Assembly: GCA_943330855.2 (NCBI GenBank)
Contig: CALQJI020000041.1
Span: 1-43,513, forward strand
Origin: Klebsiella pneumoniae
GTDB taxonomy: Bacteria; Verrucomicrobiota; Verrucomicrobiia; Limisphaerales; SXTU01
Reading direction: 5' to 3'
DNA: 43,513 nt
Shown here: in pieces, positions 1-10,127 of the stretch
Layout of the letters: each line of letters begins with the position of its first letter
How positions within the stretch are numbered: position 1 is the first letter of the stretch
Translations under genes and position numbers: made by a program
Notes under the pieces: generated by a model
Database searches by the model: none
Seen by the model: the letters and a program-made list of their open reading frames with translations, nothing else
What the model was told of the DNA's origin: nothing

Positions 1-284
1 GGGGCTCGCAGCTCGCCCTCCTGCTCGTTCTACCTCGCGGCGAACTTCTCGGACTTGACCTCGAAGGCCAGAAACCGTTCCCTTCGCGCCGGAAGGTGTC
101 TCACTTTTCGAGCGCCACCCGCCGCACTTTTCAACCGGCGTTTACACCACACGGCGGCGTAGTTGGGGAGGTTGAAAGTTGAGAGGGCTGGCGCGCTGAG
201 GACAGACGCGCCCTGCCTTGCCTCTCCCCCGATGGGGCGCGGGAGAAAAGCGGCCATTCAAATTACGGATTGAATCCGATCTCC
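1..284. other. Unassigned stretch before the rnpB hairpin
   Basis: I see no convincing gene here. A short minus-strand open frame at 30-257 has no recognisable motif and looks like chance coding in G+C-rich DNA. The stretch lies downstream of rnpB (which is on the minus strand), so it may hold the end of an adjacent gene whose body is outside the window. Confidence 0.4.
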
Positions 285-314
285 GAAGCAGCGACGGGAG
301 GCCGTCGCTGCTTC
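285..314 (-). terminator. Perfect hairpin just downstream of rnpB, candidate terminator
   Basis: Two perfectly complementary 13-nt arms (285-297 and 302-314) enclose a 4-nt loop, about 15 nt beyond the 3' end of the RNase P RNA as read on the minus strand. No U tract follows, so intrinsic termination is not certain. It could instead be a 3'-protecting or processing hairpin. Confidence 0.55.
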
Positions 315-329
315 TATATCTCCCGCTGA

Positions 330-732
330 AGTGGCTTCGAAAGGGCTGTAAGCCGATTTCTGTCTTCGCCCTTGCGGACGGAGAGGATCATTTGTCTCAG
401 CAGCCAATACCCGGAACCCATCCCGCTTGCGCGGAAACTGGAGCGAGCCGCTCCGTTGGTCCCCTATTTGGCCTTGCACCCGATGGGGTTTTCCATGCCC
501 CCGCGCTTGCGCTTGGGGCGGTGCGCTCTTACCGCACCTTTTCACCCTTACCTCGCCGGTTGCCCAGCGTGGCGGTCTTAGTTTCTGTGGCACTGTCCGT
601 CGATGCGCCTCTCGGCGAACCGCCCGCGTGTATCTCCGGCTGAACCGGAGTTACGCGGCATCGCGCCCTGTGGTGTTCGGACTTTCCTCCCCCAGCGTGA
701 GCCGGGAGCGATCCTCCGCCCTTCCGAAGCCG
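330..732 (-). ncRNA. rnpB: RNase P RNA (bacterial type A)
   Basis: This is the catalytic RNA of RNase P, which matures tRNA 5' ends. On the minus strand the near-universal core GAGGAAAGTCC lies at 679-689, followed by the usual ACACCACAGGGC stretch. The distal partner ACAGAAATCGGCTTACAG lies at 346-363. The two ends pair as helix P1: 720-731 (GGCTTCGGAAGG) with 333-344 (CCTTTCGAAGCC), 12 pairs including one G-U. The length of about 400 nt is normal for a type A molecule. The ends are set by P1 and may be off by a few bases. A plausible promoter sits just upstream and a 13-bp hairpin just downstream. Confidence 0.95.
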
Positions 733-737
733 GCGAG

Positions 738-766
738 ACCGTAGGTCAGGCGCAGGGAGGGAGCAA
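738..766 (-). promoter_or_regulatory. Candidate sigma-70-like promoter of rnpB
   Basis: Read on the minus strand, TTGCTC (761-766) and TACGGT (738-743) are separated by exactly 17 nt. They would place the start site near 731, which is where helix P1 begins. Each hexamer matches the consensus at only about three or four positions, so the support comes from spacing and position rather than sequence. Confidence 0.4.
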
Positions 767-862
767 GGCTGGCGATCTCACGGTGACGCGACGCACGAAG
801 TCTGTGTTCCGCAAATGGGTTCGAGCAGCAGCGCTGCGGTCTGCCACTGCGCACCGCCGCCG

Positions 863-2155
863 CTACTTCGCAGGCCACCAGGTGTCCAGCAGCTTGGTCA
901 AGTGTTCGACCCGGACCGGCTCCGTGCTAACGAGGCTCTTCACCTCGTGTGGGTCTTTGCCGAGGTTGTAGAGTTCCACGACATCGTCGGGTTGGTTGCG
1001 CTTACTCGGGACGATGAGTTTCCAGTCGCCCTCGATGACCCAGCGCCACTTGAGACTGGAGGCCGGATTTTCCATGTCCGCGAAGTTGTGAGTGAAGCAC
1101 TCACCGTAGAGCGCTTTGCGTGCAGCAACGGCCTTCTCATCGAGCAGGTTCAAGCCCGGCATCTGCGGCGTGGGCTTGAGGCCAGCGGCGTGCAGCAGCG
1201 TCGGCATGAGGTCGAGCGAGCTGGCGAGGTGCGGGGACTTCTGCGGCGTCACTTTGCCCGGCCAGCGGACCATGATCGGCGTGCGGAGTCCGCCGTCATA
1301 TTGGGACTGCTTGGATTTGGCAGCGTAGCGGCCGGTCTCGGGGTTGGTGATCCAACCGTTGTCGGTGACATAGACGACGATGGTGTTTTCCGCGAGGCCC
1401 TGCTCATCGAGGTGCGCGAGGAGTTGGCCGCAGGTTTCATCGAACCACTCGACCATCGCCCAATACTTCGCGACGTGGAGCGAGGGAGTCTTGTCTTTGT
1501 ATTTATCGAGAATGCGCTGGGGCGGCGTGTGCGGGTCGTGCGGCATCATCGGCGCATACCAGACGAAGAACGGCTTCTTCTCCTGCTTGGCCGTGCCGAT
1601 GAAGTCGTAGATGGGCTGCATAGTCTTACGCCCGATGTCGAGGCCGACATCGCCGTGACGACCGCCCACCGTCATGCCGTGGGTGAAGCCGCCGCGGCTG
1701 AAATGTTTCTGCCACCACTTGCCGGTCTGGAGGCTGAGATAACCCTGCTTGCCCAGTTCGCGCGGGAGCGTGGGGACGGCTTCGATGAACTTCGACATCA
1801 GCTCGCGCCCATCGGCAAACTGTTTGGATTTCTGGAACTCCGCGCCTTTCATTCCGGGCACCGGCGGCGGGTCGTTGCTCGTCACCTTGTGCTGGTGCGG
1901 ATACAGCCCGGTGATCATGGAAGCGAGGCTCGGGCAGCAGAGGCTCGACGGCACATAACCGCGCGTGAAGGTGAGGCTCTGCGCCGCGAGCTTGTCGAGG
2001 TGCGGCGTTTTCACCGTCGGGTGCCCCATGAAGGAGTAGTCAGCCCAGTGATGGTCGTCCGAGACGATCATCACGATGTTCGGCGGCGCGGCGACCAGTC
2101 GGGAGGCCGCGAGTAGGAAGCCCGCAAGGAGTGCGAAGTGGCGCAGCAATGTCAT
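863..2155 (-). CDS. Exported sulfatase with non-canonical CCPSL active-site motif
   Basis: A 430-residue member of the alkaline phosphatase-like sulfatase family, predicted to cleave sulfate esters outside the cytoplasm. Residues 1-22 form a signal peptide. The metal-binding start of the fold is seen as IVSDDHHW (around residues 30-37), and the conserved KTPHLDKLAAQS follows. The nucleophile region reads LCCPSLASMITG, with C73 as the residue that would become formylglycine. The arginine of the usual C-x-P-x-R motif is a leucine (L77), so maturation or catalysis may differ. VTDNG further on is the expected second metal-site element. It is transcribed away from the DUF47/PiT genes, with 133 bp between the start codons. 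The substrate cannot be told from sequence. Confidence 0.9.
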   Translation of the reverse strand: MTLLRHFALLAGFLLAASRLVAAPPNIVMIVSDDHHWADYSFMGHPTVKTPHLDKLAAQSLTFTRGYVPSSLCCPSLASMITGLYPHQHKVTSNDPPPVPGMKGAEFQKSKQFADGRELMSKFIEAVPTLPRELGKQGYLSLQTGKWWQKHFSRGGFTHGMTVGGRHGDVGLDIGRKTMQPIYDFIGTAKQEKKPFFVWYAPMMPHDPHTPPQRILDKYKDKTPSLHVAKYWAMVEWFDETCGQLLAHLDEQGLAENTIVVYVTDNGWITNPETGRYAAKSKQSQYDGGLRTPIMVRWPGKVTPQKSPHLASSLDLMPTLLHAAGLKPTPQMPGLNLLDEKAVAARKALYGECFTHNFADMENPASSLKWRWVIEGDWKLIVPSKRNQPDDVVELYNLGKDPHEVKSLVSTEPVRVEHLTKLLDTWWPAK

Positions 2156-2288
2156 GACTAATTAGAGTGCGTGAGCCGAAGGCTTGTCAAACTTCCACCA
2201 GCCCGTGGCCCAGATGGTCCCGAGCGGAAAGGGCTGCGCGCGAAATTTGGCGTGCGTTCGTGTGGCAGTTTTGTGACAACAGCGGCGC

Positions 2289-2915
2289 ATGTTCTCACTC
2301 GCTCGACTCTTCGGTAAGGAAGACCGCTTCTTCGCCCTGCTGGAAGCCAGCGCCGAGGAGGCGCGGCACAGCGTCCAGGCGATGGTCAAACTCAGCAAGG
2401 CCGCCGGCCAGCCCGGCAGTCTGGAGGAGTTCGCCACCGCCCGCAGCTCGGACAAAAAAATCACCCAAGAGATCAGCGAGGCGCTCACCACCACCTTCGT
2501 CACCTCGCTCGAACGCGAGGACATCGAGGCGCTCTCCAACGCGCTCTACAAGATTCCCAAGACCGTCGAGAAGTTCGGCGAGCGCATGAACCTCGCGCCC
2601 GAGCTGGTGCAGGGCGTGGACTTCTCCCGGCAGACGGCGCTGATCGAACTCGCCGTCGAGACGCTGGTGACGATGGTGCGCGGCCTGCGCCGCCCGGACT
2701 TGAACCAGGTCAAGTCGCTCAACGACCGCCTCCAGCAGCTCGAAGGCGACGCCGACAAGGCCGTGCTGGACCTGCTGCGCGACGTGTATCAAGGCAAGCA
2801 CCCGGCGCACAAAAGCCTGCTCCTAAAAGACCTCTACGAACTCCTCGAGCGCGTCATTGACCGCTGCCGCGACGCCGGCAACGTCGTCACCCACATCGTG
2901 CTGAAGAACTCCTGA
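2289..2915 (+). CDS. DUF47 family (PhoU-like) protein, partner of phosphate transporter
   Basis: A 208-residue, almost wholly helical cytoplasmic protein of the DUF47/PhoU-like family. Such proteins usually sit directly before a PiT-type phosphate permease and are thought to control it. Here the stop codon is 6 bp from the start of a PiT gene, which is the main functional evidence. The sequence is the typical mix of long amphipathic helices with many E/K/R residues (for example the stretch around residues 60-90), with no signal peptide. The ATG at 2289 follows a region without a clear ribosome-binding site. No frameshift or truncation is visible, and the length is normal for the family (about 205-215). 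Confidence 0.88.
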   Translation: MFSLARLFGKEDRFFALLEASAEEARHSVQAMVKLSKAAGQPGSLEEFATARSSDKKITQEISEALTTTFVTSLEREDIEALSNALYKIPKTVEKFGERMNLAPELVQGVDFSRQTALIELAVETLVTMVRGLRRPDLNQVKSLNDRLQQLEGDADKAVLDLLRDVYQGKHPAHKSLLLKDLYELLERVIDRCRDAGNVVTHIVLKNS

Positions 2916-2921
2916 GGCGCG

Positions 2922-4022
2922 ATGGAACTGATCCTGACCGTCGTGCTGGTGGCGTTGATCTTCGAATACATCAACGGTTTCCACGACACGGCCAACTCCA
3001 TCGCCACCGTGGTTTCCACCAAGGTGCTCTCGCCGCGGCAGGCCATCGTGCTCGCGACGTTCACGAACCTCATCGGGGCCATGATGGGCGTGGCGGTGGC
3101 CAAGACCATCACCAGCGGGCTGGTGGATGCGACGGTGGTCAAGGTCACCACGCACATGATCATCTGCGCGCTGCTGGGGGGGATTTTCTGGAACCTGCTG
3201 ACGTGGTGGTTTGCGCTGCCGTCCAGCTCCACGCACGCGATGGTGGGCGGGCTGGTGGGCGCGGCCTTCGCGGCCGCACACAACAACTGGTCGGCCATCA
3301 TCTGGTTCAAGGAGAAGGCGGGCGCACCGTTGTGGAAGGCCGAGGGCCTGCTGCCCAAAGTGATTTTCCCGATGGTGGCATCGCCTATCATCGGGCTGCT
3401 CGTCGGCTTCCTCGTGATGAGTGCGCTCTACCTGCTCGTGTTCAACTGGCGCCCCCGCACCGTCACTCAGTCCTTCGGCAAGCTCCAGATTTTCAGCGCC
3501 GCCTACATGGGCTGGAGTCACGGCCAGAACGACGCGCAGAAGACGATGGGCATCATCGCGCTCGCACTGCTGGCGGGGACCGCCAACGGCGATCTCGCCA
3601 AGGCCCCGGAGTGGTTGAGCTTCCTGAAGATCGAGACGCTCGGGCCGAACAAGGACCAGATTCCCATGTGGATCAAAGTAACCTGCGCACTGACCATGGC
3701 GGCAGGCACGGCGGCGGGTGGCTGGCGCATCATCCGCACGCTCGGCCACAAGTTGGTGAAGTTGCAGCCCATCCACGGCTTCGCCGCCGAGACCACTGCC
3801 GCCAGCGTGCTCGCCGGAGCAGCGATGCTCGGGATGCCCGTCTCCACCACGCACGCGATCACGACGAGCATCATGGGCGTCGGCGCGGCGAAGCGGTTCA
3901 ACGCGATCAAGTGGAGCGTGGTCGAACGCATCCTCTGGGCGTGGGTGCTGACGCTGCCGGCGACGGCGACGGTGGCGTATCTGCTGATGCGCGGGTGCCA
4001 GACGGCAGGCTGGGTGAAGTGA
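2922..4022 (+). CDS. PiT family inorganic phosphate transporter
   Basis: A 366-residue integral membrane protein of the PiT family (low-affinity phosphate/cation symport). Both family signature repeats are present: GFHDTANSIATVV near the N terminus (about residues 20-32) and SHGQNDAQKTMG in the middle (about residues 200-211). Each half ends in a conserved serine/threonine-histidine element (SSSTHA and STTHA). About ten hydrophobic segments are visible. The gene follows the DUF47 gene by 6 bp and is surely co-transcribed with it. It is shorter than E. coli PitA (about 500 residues) but the usual length for DUF47-linked members. The stop is followed by a heptamer repeat array. Confidence 0.93.
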   Translation: MELILTVVLVALIFEYINGFHDTANSIATVVSTKVLSPRQAIVLATFTNLIGAMMGVAVAKTITSGLVDATVVKVTTHMIICALLGGIFWNLLTWWFALPSSSTHAMVGGLVGAAFAAAHNNWSAIIWFKEKAGAPLWKAEGLLPKVIFPMVASPIIGLLVGFLVMSALYLLVFNWRPRTVTQSFGKLQIFSAAYMGWSHGQNDAQKTMGIIALALLAGTANGDLAKAPEWLSFLKIETLGPNKDQIPMWIKVTCALTMAAGTAAGGWRIIRTLGHKLVKLQPIHGFAAETTAASVLAGAAMLGMPVSTTHAITTSIMGVGAAKRFNAIKWSVVERILWAWVLTLPATATVAYLLMRGCQTAGWVK

Positions 4023-4030
4023 AGGGAAGG

Positions 4031-5392
<1,362 letters not shown>

Positions 5393-5518
5393 ACGCGAAC
5401 GCTAGCAGCGAGGGACACGGAAGGAAGCGGTTTCCCTGCCCCGCAGCGCGGCATTCCAGACCGCAGCGGGTGATTCGCGCCCGGGTATGGAGTTCATAGC
5501 TTACGGGCTTCGCACCAT

Positions 5519-5547
5519 GCGCAGCGGGCGAGACGCCCGCGCTGCGC
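5519..5547 (-). terminator. Strong G+C-rich hairpin downstream of the PQQ-propeller gene
   Basis: Imperfect arms 5519-5530 and 5535-5547 fold around a 4-nt loop, about 30 nt past the stop of the gene ending at 5577. There is no T tract on either strand, so it may be a repeat-type palindrome rather than a true terminator. Confidence 0.35.
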
Positions 5548-5576
5548 CTGTCTGGCGCACTCGCACGCCCCCCCCC

Positions 5577-6791
5577 CTACTTCCCGCTCACATCCAAAGC
5601 CAGCAAATCACCCGGGGTATTGCGGAGGTAGATGCGGGCGTTGGCGAGGACGGGGGCAGTCCAGCATTTCTTGCCGACCACCTGCGCACGGGCGATGGCT
5701 TCAAAACCCTTGGGCGACGCGGCGAGGACGAGCAGCTCTCCCGTCTCGCTCAACACAATCAGCTTGCCATCGGCCGCCGTGAGCGAGCCGACGCCGAGGC
5801 CCTTCTGCGCCCACTTGGTCGCGCCGGTCTGCCAGTCGAGGCAGCGTAACTCGCCTTCCGCCGGCTTCCCCGCTTGGCCGTGGAAGGTATAGAGGTGGCC
5901 GCCGAGCACGACGCCCGCGTTGAACTGCGTCCACGACTCAGTCTTCCAGCCCGCGACGGGCGAGCCATCGCGCAGGCTCAGCTTCACCGCCATCGCGTTT
6001 TCTCCGGAGAGCAACACGGCTCCGTCCTGCACCAACGGCGCGCCCGCGTTGGTGTCGTAGGCGGAGGTGAACTTCTTCGCCCAGCGCACCTTGCCGGTGG
6101 CGACTTCCACCGCCGCGCACTCGCGGTGCGAGAGGATGGTGACGCACCGCGTGCCATCGAGGTCGAAGGGGATCGGCGTGGCGTAGGCGGCGGAGCTTTT
6201 ACCGTTCTGCCAGATGACTTTGCCGGTGGCCTTGTCCAGCGCGGTGCCTTGGCTGCCAACATTGAGGATGACCAGCTTGCCCTCGACAAGCGGTGAGCCG
6301 GCGAAGCCCCACTCGGGCACATCCACGCCCAACTCGGTGACGAGCTGCTTCTGGTAAACCACTTTCCCCGTCGCCAGCTCCAAGCAGAAGAAGTCGCCCA
6401 GCCGGCTGAGTTGGAAGACGCGATCGCCATCAATCGTCGGCGTGCCCGTGGTGCCGCCCTCGAAATACTTGTTCCCCAGCGGTGCGGCATAGCTGTGCTT
6501 CCAGAGTTCCTGGCCGGTCGCGGCATCGAGGCAGACGAGCGTGTCCTGGCCCTTCGCGCGCCCGTCGTGCCCGGTGGCGATGAGCTTCCCGCCACTGACG
6601 AGGACAGTGGAGAAGCCCACGCCCAGCTTCGCGCGCCACGCGAGCTTCGGCCCCTCGGAGGCCCAAGTGGAACTCCAACCCGTCTCGCGGGAAATGCCGT
6701 TCAGCTCAGGCCCGCGAAACATCGGCCAGTCGGCGGCGTGGGCGGAGGCGAACGCGGCGGTGAGGAGGGCAAGGCAGGAGGCGGAACGCAT
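5577..6791 (-). CDS. Exported PQQ-like beta-propeller protein
   Basis: A 404-residue secreted protein made of outer-membrane-assembly/PQQ-type beta-propeller repeats. Residues 1-20 (MRSASC...AHA) are a signal peptide, and the mature protein starts ADWPMFRGPELNGIS, typical of this PVC family. Repeated blades of the type LDAATGQELWK, LELATGKVVYQ, LDKATGKVIWQ and VEVATGKVRWA recur roughly every 45 residues. An upstream in-frame ATG would add 69 residues without a signal peptide, so I chose 6791. There is no haem motif. It may be a periplasmic scaffold or a PQQ-binding protein; the sequence alone does not decide. Upstream neighbours on the same strand are separated by about 300 bp. Confidence 0.87.
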   Translation of the reverse strand: MRSASCLALLTAAFASAHAADWPMFRGPELNGISRETGWSSTWASEGPKLAWRAKLGVGFSTVLVSGGKLIATGHDGRAKGQDTLVCLDAATGQELWKHSYAAPLGNKYFEGGTTGTPTIDGDRVFQLSRLGDFFCLELATGKVVYQKQLVTELGVDVPEWGFAGSPLVEGKLVILNVGSQGTALDKATGKVIWQNGKSSAAYATPIPFDLDGTRCVTILSHRECAAVEVATGKVRWAKKFTSAYDTNAGAPLVQDGAVLLSGENAMAVKLSLRDGSPVAGWKTESWTQFNAGVVLGGHLYTFHGQAGKPAEGELRCLDWQTGATKWAQKGLGVGSLTAADGKLIVLSETGELLVLAASPKGFEAIARAQVVGKKCWTAPVLANARIYLRNTPGDLLALDVSGK

Positions 6792-6849
6792 GGGCGGGAG
6801 ATTGGCCACAGGTGGATGGGTGTCAAGGCCAGTGGCCGGGTCGGGTTTT

Positions 6850-6902
6850 GTAGGCCCGGCGCCCTGCCGGATCGGGCTGCGGGGTCGGGGGACCCGGCCT
6901 AC
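6850..6902. repeat. Short imperfect palindromic intergenic element
   Basis: The segment opens with GTAGGCCCGG and closes with CCCGGCCTAC, a nearly complementary pair, with G+C-rich hairpin-forming sequence between. It lies in the roughly 300-bp gap 6792-7089, which otherwise holds nothing I can assign; its right part (6950-7089) is noticeably richer in A+T. Confidence 0.6.
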
Positions 6903-7089
6903 ACGGGGTAGGCCGCCTGCCCCCCACGCGGCGTTCTGATTCATCCGGATGAAGAGCCTCCATGAACCGCAGTGAGCGAACGCGTCGGAAACGGGCATTG
7001 AGCATACAGCAAGCAGACATTTGGAACTTTTTACTGCATCCTAAAAACGAACAAACACCTGTATTGTTGGGTGTGATGAAGTGTAAGCG

Positions 7090-9405
7090 TCACCTTGGAA
7101 TCTGGTTTAGCGTATACCAGAAGGTGTCGTTCACGAGGGGCTCCCCTGCCGCGTTCTTCACGTCGAGGCTACGGACCATCGTTACGTAGCCAGTCTTCCA
7201 GCCTTCCAGCTTGAGTCGGACTTTTAGTTTGTCCGGCGAGACGGTCGCGCCGGTGACCTTGATGACCGTGGCGGCGTTTTCCTTGCCGTCGTGGTCGTAG
7301 TCGGGAGAGCCATACTTGGCCTGATACTTGTAGCCGTATTGCGTCACGTCGTAGCTCTCGGGGTCGGCGGTGGCCTTCGCCTCGACCGGCTGCGTAAAGG
7401 TCAACTCGAAGCCGTCGCGCTGGGCGTGAACTTCCTTCACCTCGAACGGCAGCTTGCCGGTGAACGCGATGCGCTCCAGCGACGCGTTCAGCGGCGCGAC
7501 GGCGGACCACGAGCGCGGGGCCTGCAAGCCGCCGACGTAGAGCTTGCCATCGGGGCCATAGACCAGCCGGTTCACGCCGGACTGGAACTGTTTCAGGAAC
7601 GGCCACACCGCGCCCTGATACTCGCCGTTAACCTTCTCCAACTGCACGCGCGTGACGATGGCGTTCTGGAAATCGCCGACCATGAGCTGGCCCTTGAACG
7701 GCCCGAAGCGGTCGTCGGTGATTTCGACGAGGCCGGTGGTGGAGCGCGCGAGCTTGTAGGGGAACCAGACGGCGGGCGGGTCGAAGCGCGTGTGTTTGCC
7801 GTAGTCCTCCTGCGGCGCGGGCCACGCGCTCGGGTGGCCGTAAAACTTGCCCGGCGTGACGTGGTTCAGCTTGCACGCCGCCATCCACTGGCCTTGATTT
7901 TCCGAGACGAACACGTCTCGGTCGGGGCCGAAGGTGCCGATGCCGTTGGGCTCGCGGAGACCGGAGCAAATCGCATCGAGCTTCTTGCCATCCGGCGAAA
8001 TGCGCAGCGCCCAGCCCATGTAAGCGCTGTCCCACCGCCCGCTGTGCCCCGCGTTGGCGAGGATGACGTTGCCCGCCCTGTCGAAGACCGGGCCATAGAC
8101 GAAGGCGTTGTAGCTACCGGTGTAGCCCCAGCTTTGATTGAGGCACTCGAACAAGTCCGCCTCGCCGTTGGCGTCCGTGTCCGTGAGCCGATAGAGCGCC
8201 TGCTTGGTGCCGACGTAAATCTTGCCGTCGCGCACCGCGAGGCCCATCGGTTCGGCCAGTCCGCGCGCGAAGCGGCGGTAGCGCATGGCCTTCGTCGGGC
8301 CAGTCGCGTTCTCGATGACGAACACCTCGCCCGGCCAAGTGCAGACGACGAGGTCTCCGTTCGGCAGAAAATCCATACCGCAGACGGATAGCTCGATCTC
8401 CTTCGGCAGCGGGAAGGACTCGGCCCGGAACGCGGCCGAACCGACGGTGGGAGCACGCGCAGGCGTGGTTGCCACGAAAGTCTTCGCCACCATCACCTCC
8501 GGTTGCAGAAGCCGACTTAGAGCGTTTTCCTCCGCCTCTGTAGGCACCTTGTTGCTGCCGGCGGTGCTCAGGACGCGCACGACCAACTCCGTGGTGTGCG
8601 GCGGAATGCCCACCCACACTCGCGCTTGCTCGCCCTCTACGAGTGAGCGCTGGTGGCCCTTCTCAGCACCGACCTCCGTAACGCGTTCGACTTGCTGACG
8701 GCTGGTGATGCGCTCGGCTTTGAGCTTCAGGTTTTCTTTAGCACGCACAGCCACAGCGAGCGGGCCGGTCGGGCGTGTCAGTAAGAATTCGTCCTTACTC
8801 GTGAGGCTGACGGTGGCATTCCATTCGGCGTGCGCGAGGAACCAAAGTTCCTTCGCACATGGCCCAACGCGCAGCACGCGGGCCACCGTCTGCGACCCTC
8901 GGACGACAAAATACTCCCGCACCAGCACGGCGCGTCCGTCCACCGTGAGTTCGTATTCGGCCGCCACGTTTGACTTATCGGTGTTGATGCCGGTGAAGCG
9001 TGCCCACGCTGGCAACTTCTCCGGCATGCTCGCTGGCGTTTCGCCCACCGCCCACGGAAACACCGGCGGCATGGTCCACAGCACCGTGCCGTCGTTCGTG
9101 CTGATGAAGGGCGACTTGGGCAGGCCGTATTGCGGGCCGAGGAGCGCGAGGCCCTTGCCCGACCAGACGGTGTGCGTGCGCAGCAGCGCGGTGTCGAAGG
9201 CCAGGTGCAGGTTCGTCGCCAGCGGCACCACGATGCTGCGCGTGCTCTGCGGCATCGGGGCCATGCGGAACGGCTGGTCCGGCGGGTCGTAGTGCGGGAG
9301 GACGGGGGCGGACGGGGCCTTGGCGGTTTGGGCGCAGAGGGCAACAGGCGCGGCTGTGAGTAGGACTGCCACGGCTGGGAGCAGGTGGAAGAACAAACGA
9401 TGCAT
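7090..9405 (-). CDS. Large exported beta-propeller protein (sorbosone-dehydrogenase-like), no haem motif
   Basis: A 771-residue exported protein. A signal peptide spans about residues 1-25 (MHRLFFHLLPAVAVLL...). The first half is beta-rich without a family I can name. From about residue 340 a six-bladed propeller of the type annotated as membrane-bound dehydrogenase or L-sorbosone dehydrogenase begins, with GMDFLPNGDLVVCTW, GLAVRDGKIYVGT, LREPNGIG and YGPDGKLYVGG marking blades. The last about 110 residues look like a separate beta-sandwich. Unlike many PVC relatives there is no CxxCH cytochrome motif. I chose ATG 9405; ATG 9420 is also possible and neither has a clear ribosome-binding site. 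A lone receiver gene is divergent, 106 bp away. Confidence 0.8.
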   Translation of the reverse strand: MHRLFFHLLPAVAVLLTAAPVALCAQTAKAPSAPVLPHYDPPDQPFRMAPMPQSTRSIVVPLATNLHLAFDTALLRTHTVWSGKGLALLGPQYGLPKSPFISTNDGTVLWTMPPVFPWAVGETPASMPEKLPAWARFTGINTDKSNVAAEYELTVDGRAVLVREYFVVRGSQTVARVLRVGPCAKELWFLAHAEWNATVSLTSKDEFLLTRPTGPLAVAVRAKENLKLKAERITSRQQVERVTEVGAEKGHQRSLVEGEQARVWVGIPPHTTELVVRVLSTAGSNKVPTEAEENALSRLLQPEVMVAKTFVATTPARAPTVGSAAFRAESFPLPKEIELSVCGMDFLPNGDLVVCTWPGEVFVIENATGPTKAMRYRRFARGLAEPMGLAVRDGKIYVGTKQALYRLTDTDANGEADLFECLNQSWGYTGSYNAFVYGPVFDRAGNVILANAGHSGRWDSAYMGWALRISPDGKKLDAICSGLREPNGIGTFGPDRDVFVSENQGQWMAACKLNHVTPGKFYGHPSAWPAPQEDYGKHTRFDPPAVWFPYKLARSTTGLVEITDDRFGPFKGQLMVGDFQNAIVTRVQLEKVNGEYQGAVWPFLKQFQSGVNRLVYGPDGKLYVGGLQAPRSWSAVAPLNASLERIAFTGKLPFEVKEVHAQRDGFELTFTQPVEAKATADPESYDVTQYGYKYQAKYGSPDYDHDGKENAATVIKVTGATVSPDKLKVRLKLEGWKTGYVTMVRSLDVKNAAGEPLVNDTFWYTLNQIPR

Positions 9406-9439
9406 GAGTGAAGTTTGCATTGTGGCGCAGGCCCGGGCC

Positions 9440-9465
9440 ATTCAAATTGCGGCTTGGTTTTGAAT
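9440..9465. promoter_or_regulatory. Dyad between divergent genes, possible operator
   Basis: ATTCAAAT (9440-9447) and TTTTGAAT (9458-9465) form an imperfect dyad in the middle of the 106-bp gap between the propeller gene and the receiver gene. No regulator can be named. It is weak evidence based on symmetry and position. Confidence 0.25.
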
Positions 9466-9511
9466 TGCAGCCAGCGTGCCGGTTGGCATTCAATGTCGAG
9501 ACCAGTTGACC

Positions 9512-9946
9512 ATGTCCAACACCGCTGATCCCAATACCCACCGCATCCGCTCCGTGCTGGTGGTGGATGACGATGTGGAGCTGGCGATGATGTATAAGGA
9601 GCTACTCGGCTCGCAGGGCTACATCGTCAACACCGCGCCCAACGGCGTGGAGGCACTCAAGCTCATCATGCGACACGAAGTGGACGCCGTCATCTGCGAC
9701 ATGATGATGCCACATATGCCCGGCGATATGTTCTACCTCGCCGTCGAGCGGGTTAAACCACACCTCTGCGCCCGCTTTATCTTCGTGACCAGCTATGAGG
9801 GCAACCCGAAGATCGAGGCGTTCTTCAAGAAGGTAAACGGCATCGTGCTCTACAAACCCACCACGTTGGGCAAGCTGATGGGCACGCTGAACCTATTGAG
9901 CCAGCGCATGGCCAACGCAGCGAAGAAGCCGCCGGGCGCGGCGTGA
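9512..9946 (+). CDS. Stand-alone response regulator receiver domain
   Basis: A 144-residue protein consisting of one CheY-like receiver domain and no output domain. The acidic pocket is VVDDD (D19-D21), the phosphoacceptor is D63 in VICDMMMP, the switch threonine is in FVTSYEG and the conserved lysine is in LYKP. All key residues are therefore present and it should be phosphorylated. I chose ATG 9512 because the upstream alternative (9476) adds residues outside the domain. No kinase is adjacent; the nearest is the histidine kinase at 32460, which has its own regulator. The C-terminal tail AAKKPPGAA is flexible. The role is unknown: it may tune a kinase or bind a partner protein. Confidence 0.88.
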   Translation: MSNTADPNTHRIRSVLVVDDDVELAMMYKELLGSQGYIVNTAPNGVEALKLIMRHEVDAVICDMMMPHMPGDMFYLAVERVKPHLCARFIFVTSYEGNPKIEAFFKKVNGIVLYKPTTLGKLMGTLNLLSQRMANAAKKPPGAA

Positions 9947-10127
9947 TCCATTCCCGTCCTGCTAGTTTTCGTATTGCCCCAGTTCCTGCTCTTCCCTGCG
10001 ACGCTGCACACCGAAGCAGGATTACGAGCGAGCGATATGTGCGGGTGGAACCGAAGTTTGACATCCCTCCAAAAAACCGTTCGCATCTGCGCGTCACAAC
10101 CACCGCACTCCCACAAATACCTTTCCC

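Noticed and set aside
6903..7089. A + strand small gene in the A+T-richer gap (frame 6962-7189)
   Set aside because: The frame runs into the 3' end of the propeller gene on the other strand, has no recognisable motif, and has no ribosome-binding site or promoter I could support.
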